The notes beneath the pieces are model-generated. The model did not search any database. It saw nothing but the letters and a program-made list of their open reading frames with translations, and had not been told where the DNA came from. The position numbers and the translations under genes were made by a program. 64,000 nt of DNA, taken from positions 1,922,001 to 1,986,000 of the forward strand of contig JANTQA010000075.1 of NCBI GenBank assembly GCA_027625915.1, in the 5' to 3' direction. Source of the stretch: Anaeramoeba flamelloides. Its lineage: Eukaryota; Metamonada; Anaeramoebidae. Positions 1 to 10,429 of the stretch are shown in pieces. Each line of letters opens with the position of its first letter. The first letter of the stretch is position 1.

Positions 1-969
1 ATATTGTATTTCAATTCTCAGAGAAAAAACAAATACAGAATAGTTCTTAAAAAATACACATAAAATGATTTTATTTGATCCTAATTGGTGAATATTTCGA
101 TGAATTGACTTCACAATTTAAATGAGATTTGATCAAAAGGTTTTTAAGACAACTTGGTGAATTACCAACGTAGTTGCTAAATTACTTTTCCAAAAGAAAA
201 AATCTTTATATTCATAATAATAATGGGACGAAAGAATATTTTAATTTAAAGAATGCTGTGTGTCTTTGAAGATCAAAAAAAACAATACCATTTTAGGAAC
301 AAATCTGATACTGTTAAAATCAAATTGCCCGAATTCAAATTTTAACCCAAAGTTCAATAATGAAGTTTAATTAAATTTCCTAGAAATCTCATTTCTGATT
401 GATTTTGTAAAGATCTTTTGGGTTAATTCAACTAATAATTCGTGAAATTCTTTTGGAATTTGAAATAAAAATTTTCAAGTTTTCATTTTAAAACAACAGT
501 AGTTTAAAAAAATAAAAAATAATGAAGAAACGATCGCAAATTCCAAAGGCGATCCTTTGATGAAAATCAAAAAAGACAATTTTTTTGAATGTTACCGTCA
601 AGTAAAGAGAAAAAACCATTTTGTTTGTTTCGTGTAACAAAAAAAGAAAAAGAAAAAAAAATAGATTTTGATCAATAGATTGTTAAGTGAAAAAAAGTTC
701 ATTGTTTTTAAAAAAAAAATTAAGAAAAAAGTATTTTTGGCAAAGAAAGAAGAAAAAAAAAAACTCCAGCCAAATATTCAATGTGATTTCAATTTTCTTC
801 AACCCAAAAGAGATTAAAACGAAATAAAAGCATGACAATTCAAAAAATCAAAAAAGAAAAAAATATATTTTTGTTGGTGGTTTGGTTCAGAAATTCAAAA
901 AAAGAAAAGAAAGAAAAAAAAAAAAGAAAAAGAAAAAGAAAAAGAAAAAGAAAAAGAAAAATTTAAGAA
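1..969. other. AT-rich non-coding stretch (probable HSPA12-like intron) with GAAAAA hexamer tract
   Basis: I see no coding frame on either strand. Positions about 900-960 are a run of A/G hexamers (GAAAAA) directly abutting the HSPA12-like exon end. On the minus strand this is a pyrimidine-rich tract just inside the putative intron. Confidence 0.5.
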
Positions 970-1701
970 TCAAACCTTATCAGAGTTTTCTCGTTGGCTT
1001 CGATCAATTTCAAGAACCGTAATATCAATAGTACCCGAACCGGCGTCAAGAATTAAAACCTTACCTGATTCAAAAACTTCTTCGCTCACAATAGGGTTTG
1101 CGGAGAAAAAGCCTTCGATCGCTGCAGCTTCGGGTTCATGAATTAAAAGCAAATGCTCGGACTCTTCATTGTCAACCAAGCCTCCTCGGTGCGCACACAT
1201 TCGCATAAAATGCTTAGCCTTCTCTGACCAAATTGCAGGCACTGTCAAGACCCATCGGACTTGATCGGTTTCAATGGGCGTCCTGACCGTCAAATTGATG
1301 TGCTGGAGTGCTGTGTCTTTGATCCATTGTAGGGACATGGCAATGACATCTACGAGTTTGAAAACACTTCCTGAAACGGATTTGACAAACGTCCTTGACT
1401 TGTAGAGGGCCATCTTATAATAACGAAACAATTCATACAGCTCTCCTTCTTCTTCCTCAAGCATTTCGACATATTTTCGGATCGCCTCCTGTCCAAACTC
1501 CACGATCTCAATCAAATTCGCACCTCCTCTGCAGTCTCCGTTTTTGTCCTTCTTTAATAGGATCGCTGAGTCGGTTTTAAAATCCTTCCAGTCGTTATTC
1601 CCATAAATTTGTTGTTCCTTGTCGCCAATAAAGGAATATGCAAACCCACTTCTTGATGTTCCAAAATCAATACCGATTACAATTTTTTCTTTTTCACTCA
1701 T
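970..1701 (-). CDS. HSPA12-like Hsp70-family protein, 5' exon only (partial)
   Basis: The reading frame starts at ATG 1701 and encodes 243 aa. It opens with the actin/Hsp70 ATPase phosphate-1 motif (VIGIDFGTSRSGFAYSF, residues 8-24). It continues with PIETDQVRWVLTVPAIWSEKAK-type sequence, HEPEAAAIEG, and ends with the phosphate-2 motif LDAGSGTIDITV (about 217-228). This order and wording match the divergent HSPA12 branch of Hsp70, cytosolic ATP-binding chaperone-like proteins, rather than canonical Hsp70. Family members run to about 600 aa, so only the first lobe is here. The frame meets TGA right after a possible donor (AAG|GTTTGA at 976/975), and no further exon is visible in 1-960. Kilobase introns are common in this window, so the rest probably lies beyond the left edge. 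The donor is weaker than the GTAA-type donors of the other genes, so a truncated gene cannot be excluded. Confidence 0.8.
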   Translation of the reverse strand: MSEKEKIVIGIDFGTSRSGFAYSFIGDKEQQIYGNNDWKDFKTDSAILLKKDKNGDCRGGANLIEIVEFGQEAIRKYVEMLEEEEGELYELFRYYKMALYKSRTFVKSVSGSVFKLVDVIAMSLQWIKDTALQHINLTVRTPIETDQVRWVLTVPAIWSEKAKHFMRMCAHRGGLVDNEESEHLLLIHEPEAAAIEGFFSANPIVSEEVFESGKVLILDAGSGTIDITVLEIDRSQRENSDKV

Positions 1702-2439
1702 TTAATGAAACACTCTTATGTTTGTTAAATAGAAATTGAGAAGTTTTTAATTGTTATTAAAGAACAAGACAAGAAAAGAAAATAAGAAAACAAAAATAAG
1801 AATATTTTTTGAAAAAAATAAATTATTTTTGGTGTTTTATCTGGAACTTCAAAGCGATTTGTGTTGTCTTATTTCCCAAAGTAACCTTATTTCTTGAATG
1901 ATTGAGAACTTTTTGCTCAAAGTCCAATGATTAAACATATTTTAGAACAGTCTATTTCGTCTAGAATGATCATTTATTTTTCTGTTAATTGATTATCAGA
2001 TTTATATGGGAATAAGTTTATTATTTTTTAGATTTAATGGGTTTGTTTCTATTTTATTTAGATATTCTCCTCATAACTTTTCTAGTTTGTCGAACAATTG
2101 AGATTGAAAATTGATTATTTTTTAAAGCTTTGTTATATATTTTCTATTTGCTAGTATTACCATTGTTTGTAATTCAAAAAAATTTATAGTTAACAATAGA
2201 CTATATTTTTTTTTTTGTTTTTAAAAGATTTTTTTTTTATTCACAAAAAACAGTTTCTTTACAGAGTATCAAATTAACAATTACCAAAATTAATGCCAAG
2301 TGTTTTCAAAAATACTGTTATTAATTTTGGACGAACACCTCTTGAATTATTTATGAGGAAAATCGATTTATTATTTTTAAAAACTTTTCTTTGAAGGCTA
2401 AGTCATTCTGAAAATCAAAATTTATATTCCGAGACTAGC
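1702..2439. other. Non-coding upstream region of the HSPA12-like gene
   Basis: Very AT-rich, with no open frame or repeat that I can match elsewhere in the window. It probably holds the promoter of the minus-strand HSPA12-like gene, but I cannot point to a specific element. Confidence 0.4.
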
Positions 2440-3159
2440 AAACTAAAAAAAATCTTCAAATAAACGTAAATGCAAATTCAATTTTTTTTTACTAAATCTT
2501 TAAACTGAAAAAATAAAGTCAAAATCTAAGCACTACAATACCAAACTTACTTTTAAGGATATTTTCAGAAACTAATTATCATTTTTTAAAAGTTTGTTCT
2601 GATTTTTCGCTATATTAAAAAAAGTTGAAAATATAACCTTGTTCTGAATTATTTCCAAAAAATTATTGTTTTCAAAGTGCAAAGAAATTTTATTACCAGT
2701 TAAGAAAGTGTATAAAATTTCACAATTAAAAGAAAAATTGAAAGTTCAAAAAAAATCATGTTGAAAAAATCTACTTTATTTCAAAAAAAGTCTAATAATT
2801 ATTGTAAACTTTAAGAAAATATTATTTATTTCTGTAAAAAAAAGTTAATAAAAATTTATTCTTTTTGTTGAACAAAAAAAAATCTTAGATATAAAAACCA
2901 AACCATAAGATTAAAAATTCAGCCGAAACACTTTTTTGAAACCAGGAACATTTAGTTTAGAACCTGAAGAAATAATTTTTAATTTGATTATTTTTAAATA
3001 GTAATTAATAACCCAATATTAATTGTCTCAGTAAAGTTAATAACAACCCAATGATCAAATTTTTATATATATTTATTATTATATATCAGTTTTTTTAAGA
3101 TTATGAAACAAATTAATAGAATTCAAATTAATAAATATAATAAAAAAAAAATAATAGAA
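2440..3159 (+). repeat. Dispersed repeat D, copy 1, left part (split by the LINE)
   Basis: This stretch aligns by eye with 60,700-61,430 in the same orientation. Shared landmarks are AAACTAAAAAAAATCTTCAA near the start, TCTACTT(T/A)ATTTCAAAAAA in the middle, and ATTAAAAATTC followed by CGAAA(C/T)ACTTTTTT later. The match stops at 3159 at the 3' end of the LINE and resumes at 10,609. Its nature is unknown: no coding frame, no terminal inverted repeat seen. Confidence 0.75.
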
Positions 3160-3803
3160 TTTTTTTTTTATTATTATATAAGGGAGGAGTTATTGACCCC
3201 TCTTATTTGCCCGAATTCCTAAATTTTTATTTAGGAATTTAATTAAAGACTCAAAAATAAGTTTATTACCCACTAAGGCTAATAAAGAGTTTGAATCCTT
3301 TTTTATAATATTATTAGAAATATTATTATTATTTAATATATTAGATATATTCATTTTTTTTAATTCAGATATCCAGATTTTGCGATTATTTTCATATGCT
3401 GAGCAGTTCCATAGAAAATGGTCTAAATCTTCAATAATATCTAAATTGTTTATTTTTTTACATAATTCACATAGTTTTGATTTGTTTTTATTCATAAAAT
3501 AAGAGTACCTGTTAAGGTAATTTGTAAAATTTCTGAGTTTTAAAATTGAAGTTGTGCCCTTCCATTTTAAATATCTTTGCTGCTTATTTATAGTATTATT
3601 GATTTTTACTATTTTTAGATATTCTTGAACTTTCCAACTTGGACTATTTTCTAAGTTTTTAATTCTAAAATTTTCTAGTTCATTTTCCAATTGTTTTAAA
3701 TTTTTGGAGCTACCAATTTATATTTTCTGATTCTTTTTTTCTAAAAGGAAGATAATTAATTAATTCATCATAATGGAGGATTTTTAATTTTTGAATTAAC
3801 TTA

Positions 3804-4000
3804 CAGCCAGTTTCACTTTTAAGGCACAAACTTTCAACAAAATTTAAGGCACAAAAAAATTTCAAATTAAGGCACAAAATTTCGAATTTTTTTTTTTACA
3901 ATTTATTTTTACTAGAATTTGAATTTTGTGCCTTAATTTGAGATTTTTATTGTGCCTTAAATTCCGTTGAAAGTTTGTGCCTTAAAAGTGAAACTGACTG
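3804..4000. mobile_element. TA-target palindromic MITE, copy 1
   Basis: 197 bp, flanked by TA (3802-3803 and 4001-4002), inserted in LINE ORF2. Both arms begin CAG(T/C)CAGTTTCACTTTTAAG and continue with TTAAGGCACAA repeated about every 25 bp. The ends (CAGT, TA duplication) resemble Tc1/mariner non-autonomous elements. There is no coding capacity. Confidence 0.9.
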
Positions 4001-4191
4001 TAAATCTTCTTTTATATATCGTAATCCTTATAAAATCAATTTTGCTTCAGTTTTATAAATAAGCCTTGGTGAGTGTGGGTTGATTAATAAAAATTTTGTA
4101 ATTTTTTTATTAATCCAAGTATCAATATCTTTAAAATCTGTTTTTGTCAAATCAAATATTTCTAAACCATATAATAATTCGCTATGTAATA

Positions 4192-6134
4192 CACAAGAGT
4201 AAATATAAAACTAGGATCAAAATTTTTTTTTATTGCTCAACAAATTCAAAATTTTATTAAATTTCGATTTTTGGTGTTTAGAAGTCTCTAGGACGTCTAG
4301 TTTTCGAGATATTGCACAAAATCGATTTTTATATACAAATTTTTTAATAGTGATTTTTCACAGCTATTTTGGGCAATAACTCAAAAAATGCAAGAGTACC
4401 AAAAAAATGAAAAATTGAGATTGTTTTTATATTTTTTATATAGTGTTCCCCATACGTTAAAATGAATTTTAAAGATTTTTTTTTTTGAAAAAAAAAAGAA
4501 AAAAAAAAATTTAATTGTTGGTTTTACTATATTTAAATAATTTAAAATCTTCTACTCCACACACGGAAAAAACTATTTAGTTACCAGCATTTATCCGAAT
4601 TTTGGTACCTAAAGAGGATTTGAATTTTTGAAAAAAAAAAATTTGAAAAGTTTTAAAGGTAAATTCAGGTAGCAAACATATATACTTTAATTGATCAAAT
4701 TATATATAAAAATTTAAAAAAAAATAAAAAAAACTATTAATTTAATTGATCTTATCAGGAATCGAACTCTTACTGAAAACTTTTCGAATTTTGAGATCTC
4801 GGTGCTCTACCGCTGAGCTAATGAGTAATTATTGGATATTTTAAAATTATCAAATTTTGAAGATAATCGAATTGAATTTTTAATTGAGTAATTTTTCTAA
4901 TATATATTTTTTATTTTGAAAAAAAAATCAGTGTTTTTTACTATTAAAAATTTTTTTTTTTTTTTTTTTCATTGTAAAAAAATTAAAAAATTGAAAATTA
5001 AATTGAAAAAAACCTAAAAAAAAATTTTTTTTTTTTTTAAAAAAATTCATTTTAATAGGAAAATCTAGTAAAAATTTGTTTTTAATTTTTTAGTATTTTT
5101 TTTTTATTTTTCTAGTGATTACACTATCAAAGATTTGAAAAATTGATTTTTAAGTTAAAATAAGTTGAGTTCTAATAATTTTTTTAAAAAATATTTGAAA
5201 TGTGATTTTTTTTTCTGTTAAATTAGAAAAAAATGAAATTTTACTAGAATTTTCAAATTAATAAAAAAAAATTTTTTTATTAAACATTGTTTTTCAGTTA
5301 AAATAAAAATAAAAATCATTTTTTTGAGATGTTTAAAAAAAAAATTTTTTTTTCAAAGTGACCAATTTTTACTACATTTAAAAAGAATTTAAAAAAAAAT
5401 TTTTATTTACTTTTTTTAAAATTTTTAATTTTGAAAAAAGTCAAAAACACCCATTTTAAATTCAAAATAATTTCGAAACCACTTACTCTCATAAAGTTTA
5501 AATTTAAAAAAGTGGCAAAAAATCAAAATAAAAACTTTTTGTAAAAATTTTTTTGTCTATTTTAAAAAGATTTTAATATAGTATTTTTACAACTAATATA
5601 TAGTTAAACTTATGTATTTTTATATTTAACTTGGGTCCAAGCGAAATAAAAATAAAAATAAATTTTTTTTAATGTAATAAAAAAATTTTTCAAATTTAAA
5701 AATTTATAAAACTTTTTTATTTTCAAATATATTACTTAAACAATATTTGAGTAAAAAAAATATGGGAAAATCAAAAGATTTGTAAAAAAATTTTCAAAAA
5801 AAAAATTTTTTTTAAACCTTAATTTTTTCAATTTTTTTCACCAAAATCATATTTTTGATCAAAAAATACCCTAGTAAGATGATCTTTAAAACACCCAAAA
5901 AAAATATTTTTGGATAAAATTAGACCTTTTTTAAAAATGAAAAATTCAAAATTTCAAAAAAAAAAATTTTTTTGACGAAAAATCGAAAATTGAGAATAAC
6001 TTCTAAAATAGAGGAGATAAAGCGCTCTAAACTTGAAAAATAAATTTTTAAGATAAATTGGAGGTTATAAAAATGAATAATTTGTACAGATATCCTATAT
6101 TTAAAATTTTGATTTTTTTCAATTTATACTTGTG
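4192..6134. mobile_element. 1.94 kb non-coding TA-target DNA element inside LINE ORF2
   Basis: Bounded by TA at 4190-4191 and 6135-6136. Ends are inverted: plus strand begins CACAAGAGTAAATATAAA and minus strand begins CACAAGTATAAATTGAAA. If this block is skipped, the LINE thumb reads without interruption (AVLHSELLYG), which fixes the borders to the base. The inside is extremely AT-rich with no transposase frame. It contains a tRNA-like segment at 4748-4827. It looks like a non-autonomous Tc1/mariner-type element; family assignment rests only on TA duplication and short inverted ends. Confidence 0.75.
4748..4827 (-). tRNA. tRNA-like relic (box A and box B present), probably not functional
   Basis: The minus strand has TAGCTCAGCGGTAGAGC (box A, 4820-4804, perfect four-pair D stem) and GTTCGATTCC (box B, 4767-4758) at normal spacing. 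The acceptor stem, anticodon stem and T stem do not pair convincingly. I read it as a tRNA pseudogene or the tRNA-derived head of a SINE-like piece carried by the 1.94 kb element, not as a working tRNA. Confidence 0.45.
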
Positions 6135-6364
6135 TACAGCTTTAAAAAATTGAATTTTTAATCCATTAGAAAAAAATTTTTGTTGTAAGATATTGAATAA
6201 CTTTTTAAAATAGGCCTTAACTTTATCAAGGTTGAATTTTAAATGAGTTTTTTTATCTAGCCAAATACCAAGATATAAAATTTCTTTTGGAATTAAAGTT
6301 TTTTTAGTTTTATCATCATTAGGATTCATTCCAAAAACTTTTATTATTTTAAAGATTTTTTGTA

Positions 6365-6561
6365 CAGTCAGTTTCACTTTTAAGGCACAAACTTTCAACG
6401 AAATTTAAGGCACAATAAAAATCTCAAATTAAGGCACAAAATTCAGATTCTAGTAAAATAAATTGTAAAAAAAAATAATTACAAATTTTGTGCCTTAATT
6501 TGAGAGTTTTTTGTGCCTTAAATTTCGTTGAAAGTTTGTGCCTTAAAAGTGAAACTGACTT
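6365..6561. mobile_element. TA-target palindromic MITE, copy 2
   Basis: 197 bp with TA at 6363-6364 and 6562-6563; the right-most base is changed (CTT for CTG). It sits between RT motif C and the thumb. Ignoring it, the LINE frame reads NFQLQKIFKIIKVFGMNPN, the expected RT sequence. Confidence 0.9.
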
Positions 6562-7000
6562 TAATTGAAAATTTATTTCTATTAATGATCCTTTCATCAG
6601 TAAAATCAGATCATCTGCAAACATTTGAATATGTAACGCTAGTGTTTTAATTTTTTCTAAGAGGAAATGAGTAATAAATCCAAATAATAAAGGAGATAAT
6701 GTATCTCCTTGGTTAACACCAATTCCTTCTTTTGAGTAATAAGCAAGTAGATATTCTACAATAATTTCATTTTTTATAAATTTTTTAATTGAATAATAAA
6801 TAAGTGAATGATGAATAGAGTCAAAACATTTTTGTATATACTATTGTAACAATATAAATATTTCCAATTTCAAATTTATTTTATATTTTTTGATATTCAT
6901 TCAATAAGTTTAAAACTGCAATTCTAGAATCTAATTTTTTTTTAAAATACAAATTGGTTTTTTGAAACTAAGTCCCAAGAATCTTGAATTCCGGCATATA

Positions 7001-7173
7001 CAGTCAGTTTCACTTTTAAGGCACAAACTTTCAACGAAATTTAAAGCACAAAATTTTGGAATTTTAATTTTCACAAATTATATTACTAGAATTTGAATTT
7101 TGTGCCTTAATATGAGATTTTTTTGTGCCTTAAATTTCGTTGAAAGTTTGTGCCTTAAAAGTGAAACTGACTG
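7001..7173. mobile_element. TA-target palindromic MITE, copy 3 (internally shortened)
   Basis: 173 bp, flanked by TA at 6999-7000 and 7174-7175. One arm lacks the third TTAAGGCACAA unit. It is inserted in the RT finger region of the LINE. Confidence 0.9.
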
Positions 7174-7244
7174 TAATAAATTTAATATTTTTTTGAGAAA
7201 TATCATTAATCCAATTAAAAAATATTTTTCGGATTGTTTTTATA

Positions 7245-7442
7245 CAGTCAGTTTCACTTTTAAGGCACAATCTTTCAACGAAATTTAAGGCACAATAAAA
7301 ATCTCAAATTACGGCACAAAATTCAAATTCTAGTAAAAATAAATTGAAAAAAATAAAATTCCAAATTTTGTGCCTTAATTTGATATTTTTATTGTGCCTT
7401 AAATTTCGTTGAAAGATTGTGCCTTAAAAGTGAAACTGACTG
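7245..7442. mobile_element. TA-target palindromic MITE, copy 4
   Basis: 198 bp with TA at 7243-7244 and 7443-7444. It lies only about 70 bp from copy 3 in the same orientation-less palindromic form, inside LINE ORF2. Confidence 0.9.
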
Positions 7443-8232
7443 TAATAATTTGAATTCATTGTGATGAAATTTTAAATTTATTATTAATGGGTAATCAAAT
7501 GTTTTTTTTTTGGATTTGTATAACCCCATTTAAAATTTTTCAAGTTGTTTTGAGTTTTGAATTTATCGATAGTAATAATAATTTTTATTACTATTTTAAA
7601 AATTTCATATTTTTTAATTGTAAAGTTTGTTTCATAATTTTAATCATCAATTTGATTGATATGACAATTACAATAACCTTCTAAATTTGTTGTTCTTTTT
7701 TTACACCTTTTATTAGTTTTTTTTTGGAAATTGTTTTACATAAAATAGTTTTCTTTTTTTTTCTGATTAGGTCAATATTTCGGCTAGTTTTTTTTTTGAA
7801 TTGTTATTTTCATTTAGGATATTTACTTCATTAATTGATTTTAATTGAGAGAAAAAATAATCTATGTTTTTTTTTTTTGAATTAGATTATTCTCATTATT
7901 TTCATTTATCAAAATAAGATCTTTACAATTACTGTTAATATCAAAATTTTTATTTATAATATTATTTTTATGTTCAATTAATTGATTGAAGAAAATATCA
8001 TTGTTATTTTTGGTATCTATTTTTATTGATTCTTTTTCTCTCGAAATTTTTTAAAAAATCGAATATTTCTCTCTCAGTTTCTATACTCAACTTAAAAATA
8101 TTGTTTGAATTTGTTTTGAAAAAAATCATTTTTGGTAAATTCCAGTTGGTTAACATTTACTAATTATTATTAGTAAAAGAAAATGATCTGAGAATCGGTT
8201 TTTGTTTTGTGACAGTTTGACCAATTGATATA

Positions 8233-8430
8233 CAGTCAGTTTCACTTTTAAGGCACAAACTTTCAACGAAATTTAAGGCACAATAAAAATCTCAAATTAA
8301 AGCACAGAATTCAAATTCTAGTAAAAATAAATTGTAAAAAAAAGAAATTGCAAATTTTGTGCCTTAATTTTAGATTTTTTTGTGCCTTAAATTTCGTTGA
8401 AAGTTTGTGCCTTAAAAGTGAAACTGACTG
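8233..8430. mobile_element. TA-target palindromic MITE, copy 5
   Basis: 198 bp with TA at 8231-8232 and 8431-8432, just upstream (in LINE sense) of the endonuclease SDH region. Confidence 0.9.
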
Positions 8431-8572
8431 TATAAAAATCCTCTAAAGAAGGTTTATTAATCTTTTGATTAAAAATGATTTCACAATTTGATTTGTTGTT
8501 ATTATTGTCTTCTTCTTTTTGTATTTCAATTTCACTTAATTTATTTTTTTGTTATTTTTTTTCAATTTATAA

Positions 8573-8767
8573 CAGTCAGTTTCACTTTTAAGGCACAAAC
8601 TTTCAACGAAATTTAAGGCACAAAAAAATCTCAAATTAAAGCACAATTTTTGGAATTTTAATTTTTACAAATTATTTTACTAGAATTTGAATTTTGTGCC
8701 TTAATTTGATTTTTTTTGTTGCCTTAAATTTCGTAGAAAGTTTGTGTCTTAAAAGTGAAACTGACTG
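8573..8767. mobile_element. TA-target palindromic MITE, copy 6
   Basis: 195 bp inside the 3' part of LINE ORF1. The right side has TA (8768-8769). The left side reads TAA before CAGTCAG, so one base has been gained or the target was slightly different. Confidence 0.85.
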
Positions 8768-10233
8768 TATTGTTATTTGATGTTGTCAAAATATCTGGAG
8801 TTTTTTGATAAAAAATATTATCATTTTTATTAACAGAGGGTTTATTAAAAAGTTGGGTATTGTTATCTTTGATAATTAATTTTAATTTATAAATTTCATT
8901 TTCTAAATTTATAATTCTTTTTTCTAGAAAATCTATTGAATTTGGAGATATTTTGTTTTTTTCTAAAATATTAATAATTTCATTAATATTTTTTTTCAAA
9001 AAAGCTTTCTTGATAATAATTCTTTTTTTTGTTAATTCTAACTCCTTTGAAACTCAAAGCACCATCTCTCATTTTTTGATTTGGAAATGTAATGAATGAT
9101 AATTTTATATTATTTTTTTTATTTTTCAAAATTATAATGTTTTCAGGATTATAATTTTTAAAACTTTTTAGCAACGTTTCTTTTAGAATATTATTTGGTA
9201 AATTAAAAATTACAATTTGGTTAGTAAAAAATTCTCTGTTCTGCTTATTTTTTAGTATTTTTATTGTCGTTGTTTTTATCATTATTTTTGTTTAGAAAAT
9301 TCCTTACAAACCATTCTTTATTTTTTATATCTTTGATATTTTTTTCTTCCTGTTGATTACTTGATTCAAATTGGTTTCGTTTAAAATTTTCATTACGATT
9401 AATCTTTTTTTGTGATGTATTATTCTTTTTAATTCTGAATTTTCTTTAAAAATATCAGTCTATTAAAAATACTTAATTTTCCTGAATAATTCAAGATTTT
9501 TTCATACTCCTCTTCTTTTCTTAAAATAATCTTTGCACTTCCTTTAAATCGTTTAAACCTGTCCTAAAAGAATATTAATTCTTTGATTTCAATATATGGC
9601 TTCATTAAACTTTCTAAATCATAATAATTTGCATGGTAGGGGATATTATGCATAAAAATGGTATTTGGCAAAAATTCATAGTTTATTGAAGATCCACTAT
9701 GTGTCGAAATTTTTGATCGTTTATGATCTTTTTTTTCATTTTTAGTATTGTTTTGGCAATTTAGGTTTTGAAACTTTGGGGGGTCAATTTCCATATTAAA
9801 TCTCGATTTTTTTTGTGGTTTTGGTACGTTTTTTGCATTTTTAGTATTGTAATAATTTTTTTTTTTTTTTTGATTTATGTTTTTTTCTTTTTTCTTTTCT
9901 TCTTCATCTTTTTTTTTTTTGATGGTGGGTTTGAGAGCTTTCAAAGTGTCTGTTTTGGGAATTATTTTCATTTTCCTGAAATTTTGATTCCCTTTGGTTT
10001 TCGTTATTAATTGTGTTGTTTTTTTGTTTTTGTTTTTTTTCTTTTTTTTTTTGTAAATAATTTTTTTTTTATTTTTTTATTCTTTATCGTATTCTGATAC
10101 TAGTATTTGTCGTTGTTCAAAATAGAAATTATCACATAAGTTTTGTTTTATTATTGCTTCATTTTCTTTCGATAATGGCGTTATAATAACTAATCCGTTG
10201 TTCGGATTTTTTTTGTTTTTGATAATTCCAATA

Positions 10234-10429
10234 CAGTCAGTTTCACTTTTAAGGCACAAACTTTCAACGAAATTTAAGGCACAAAAAAATCTCAAATTAA
10301 GGCACAAAATTTGGAATTTTTTTTTTTACAATTTATTTTACTAGAAGCTGAATTTTGTGCTTTAATTTGAGATTTTTTTTGTGCCTTAAATTTCGTTGAA
10401 AGTTTGTGCCTTAAAAGTGAAACTGACTG
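10234..10429. mobile_element. TA-target palindromic MITE, copy 7
   Basis: 196 bp with TA at 10232-10233 and 10430-10431. It splits the first RRM of LINE ORF1. Confidence 0.9.

Larger units (their letters stand above)
3190..8230 (-). pseudogene. LINE ORF2, endonuclease and reverse transcriptase with C-terminal CCHC, broken
   Basis: Read on the minus strand: an endonuclease end with SDH motif (NRFSDHFLLL, about 8,195-8,165); RT finger/palm from about 7,200; motif A KCFDSIHHSLI near 6,835; motif B GVNQGDTLSPLLF near 6,730-6,690; catalytic FADD box MFADDLILL at about 6,624-6,598; then thumb (GMNPNDDKTK, EILYLGIWLDKK). After the large insertion come SELLYGLEIF and finally a 166-codon open stretch (3,190-3,690) carrying a CELC...DHFLWNC zinc-finger-like motif typical of LINE C-termini. 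The thumb reads as FFKAVLHSELLYGLEIF when the 4,192-6,134 insertion is ignored. At least one in-frame stop and shifts occur near 3,720-4,010. The protein would nick target DNA and reverse-transcribe LINE RNA. Confidence 0.85.

Noticed and set aside
6424-6837. Reverse transcriptase as part of an LTR retroelement
   Set aside because: RRM ORF1, endonuclease SDH motif, no long terminal repeats and a 13-bp target duplication point to a LINE.
3804-10429. CRISPR-like array from the repeated TTTAAGGCACAA units
   Set aside because: The repeats are palindromic MITEs with TA target duplications at irregular distances in a eukaryotic LINE, not direct repeats with unique spacers.
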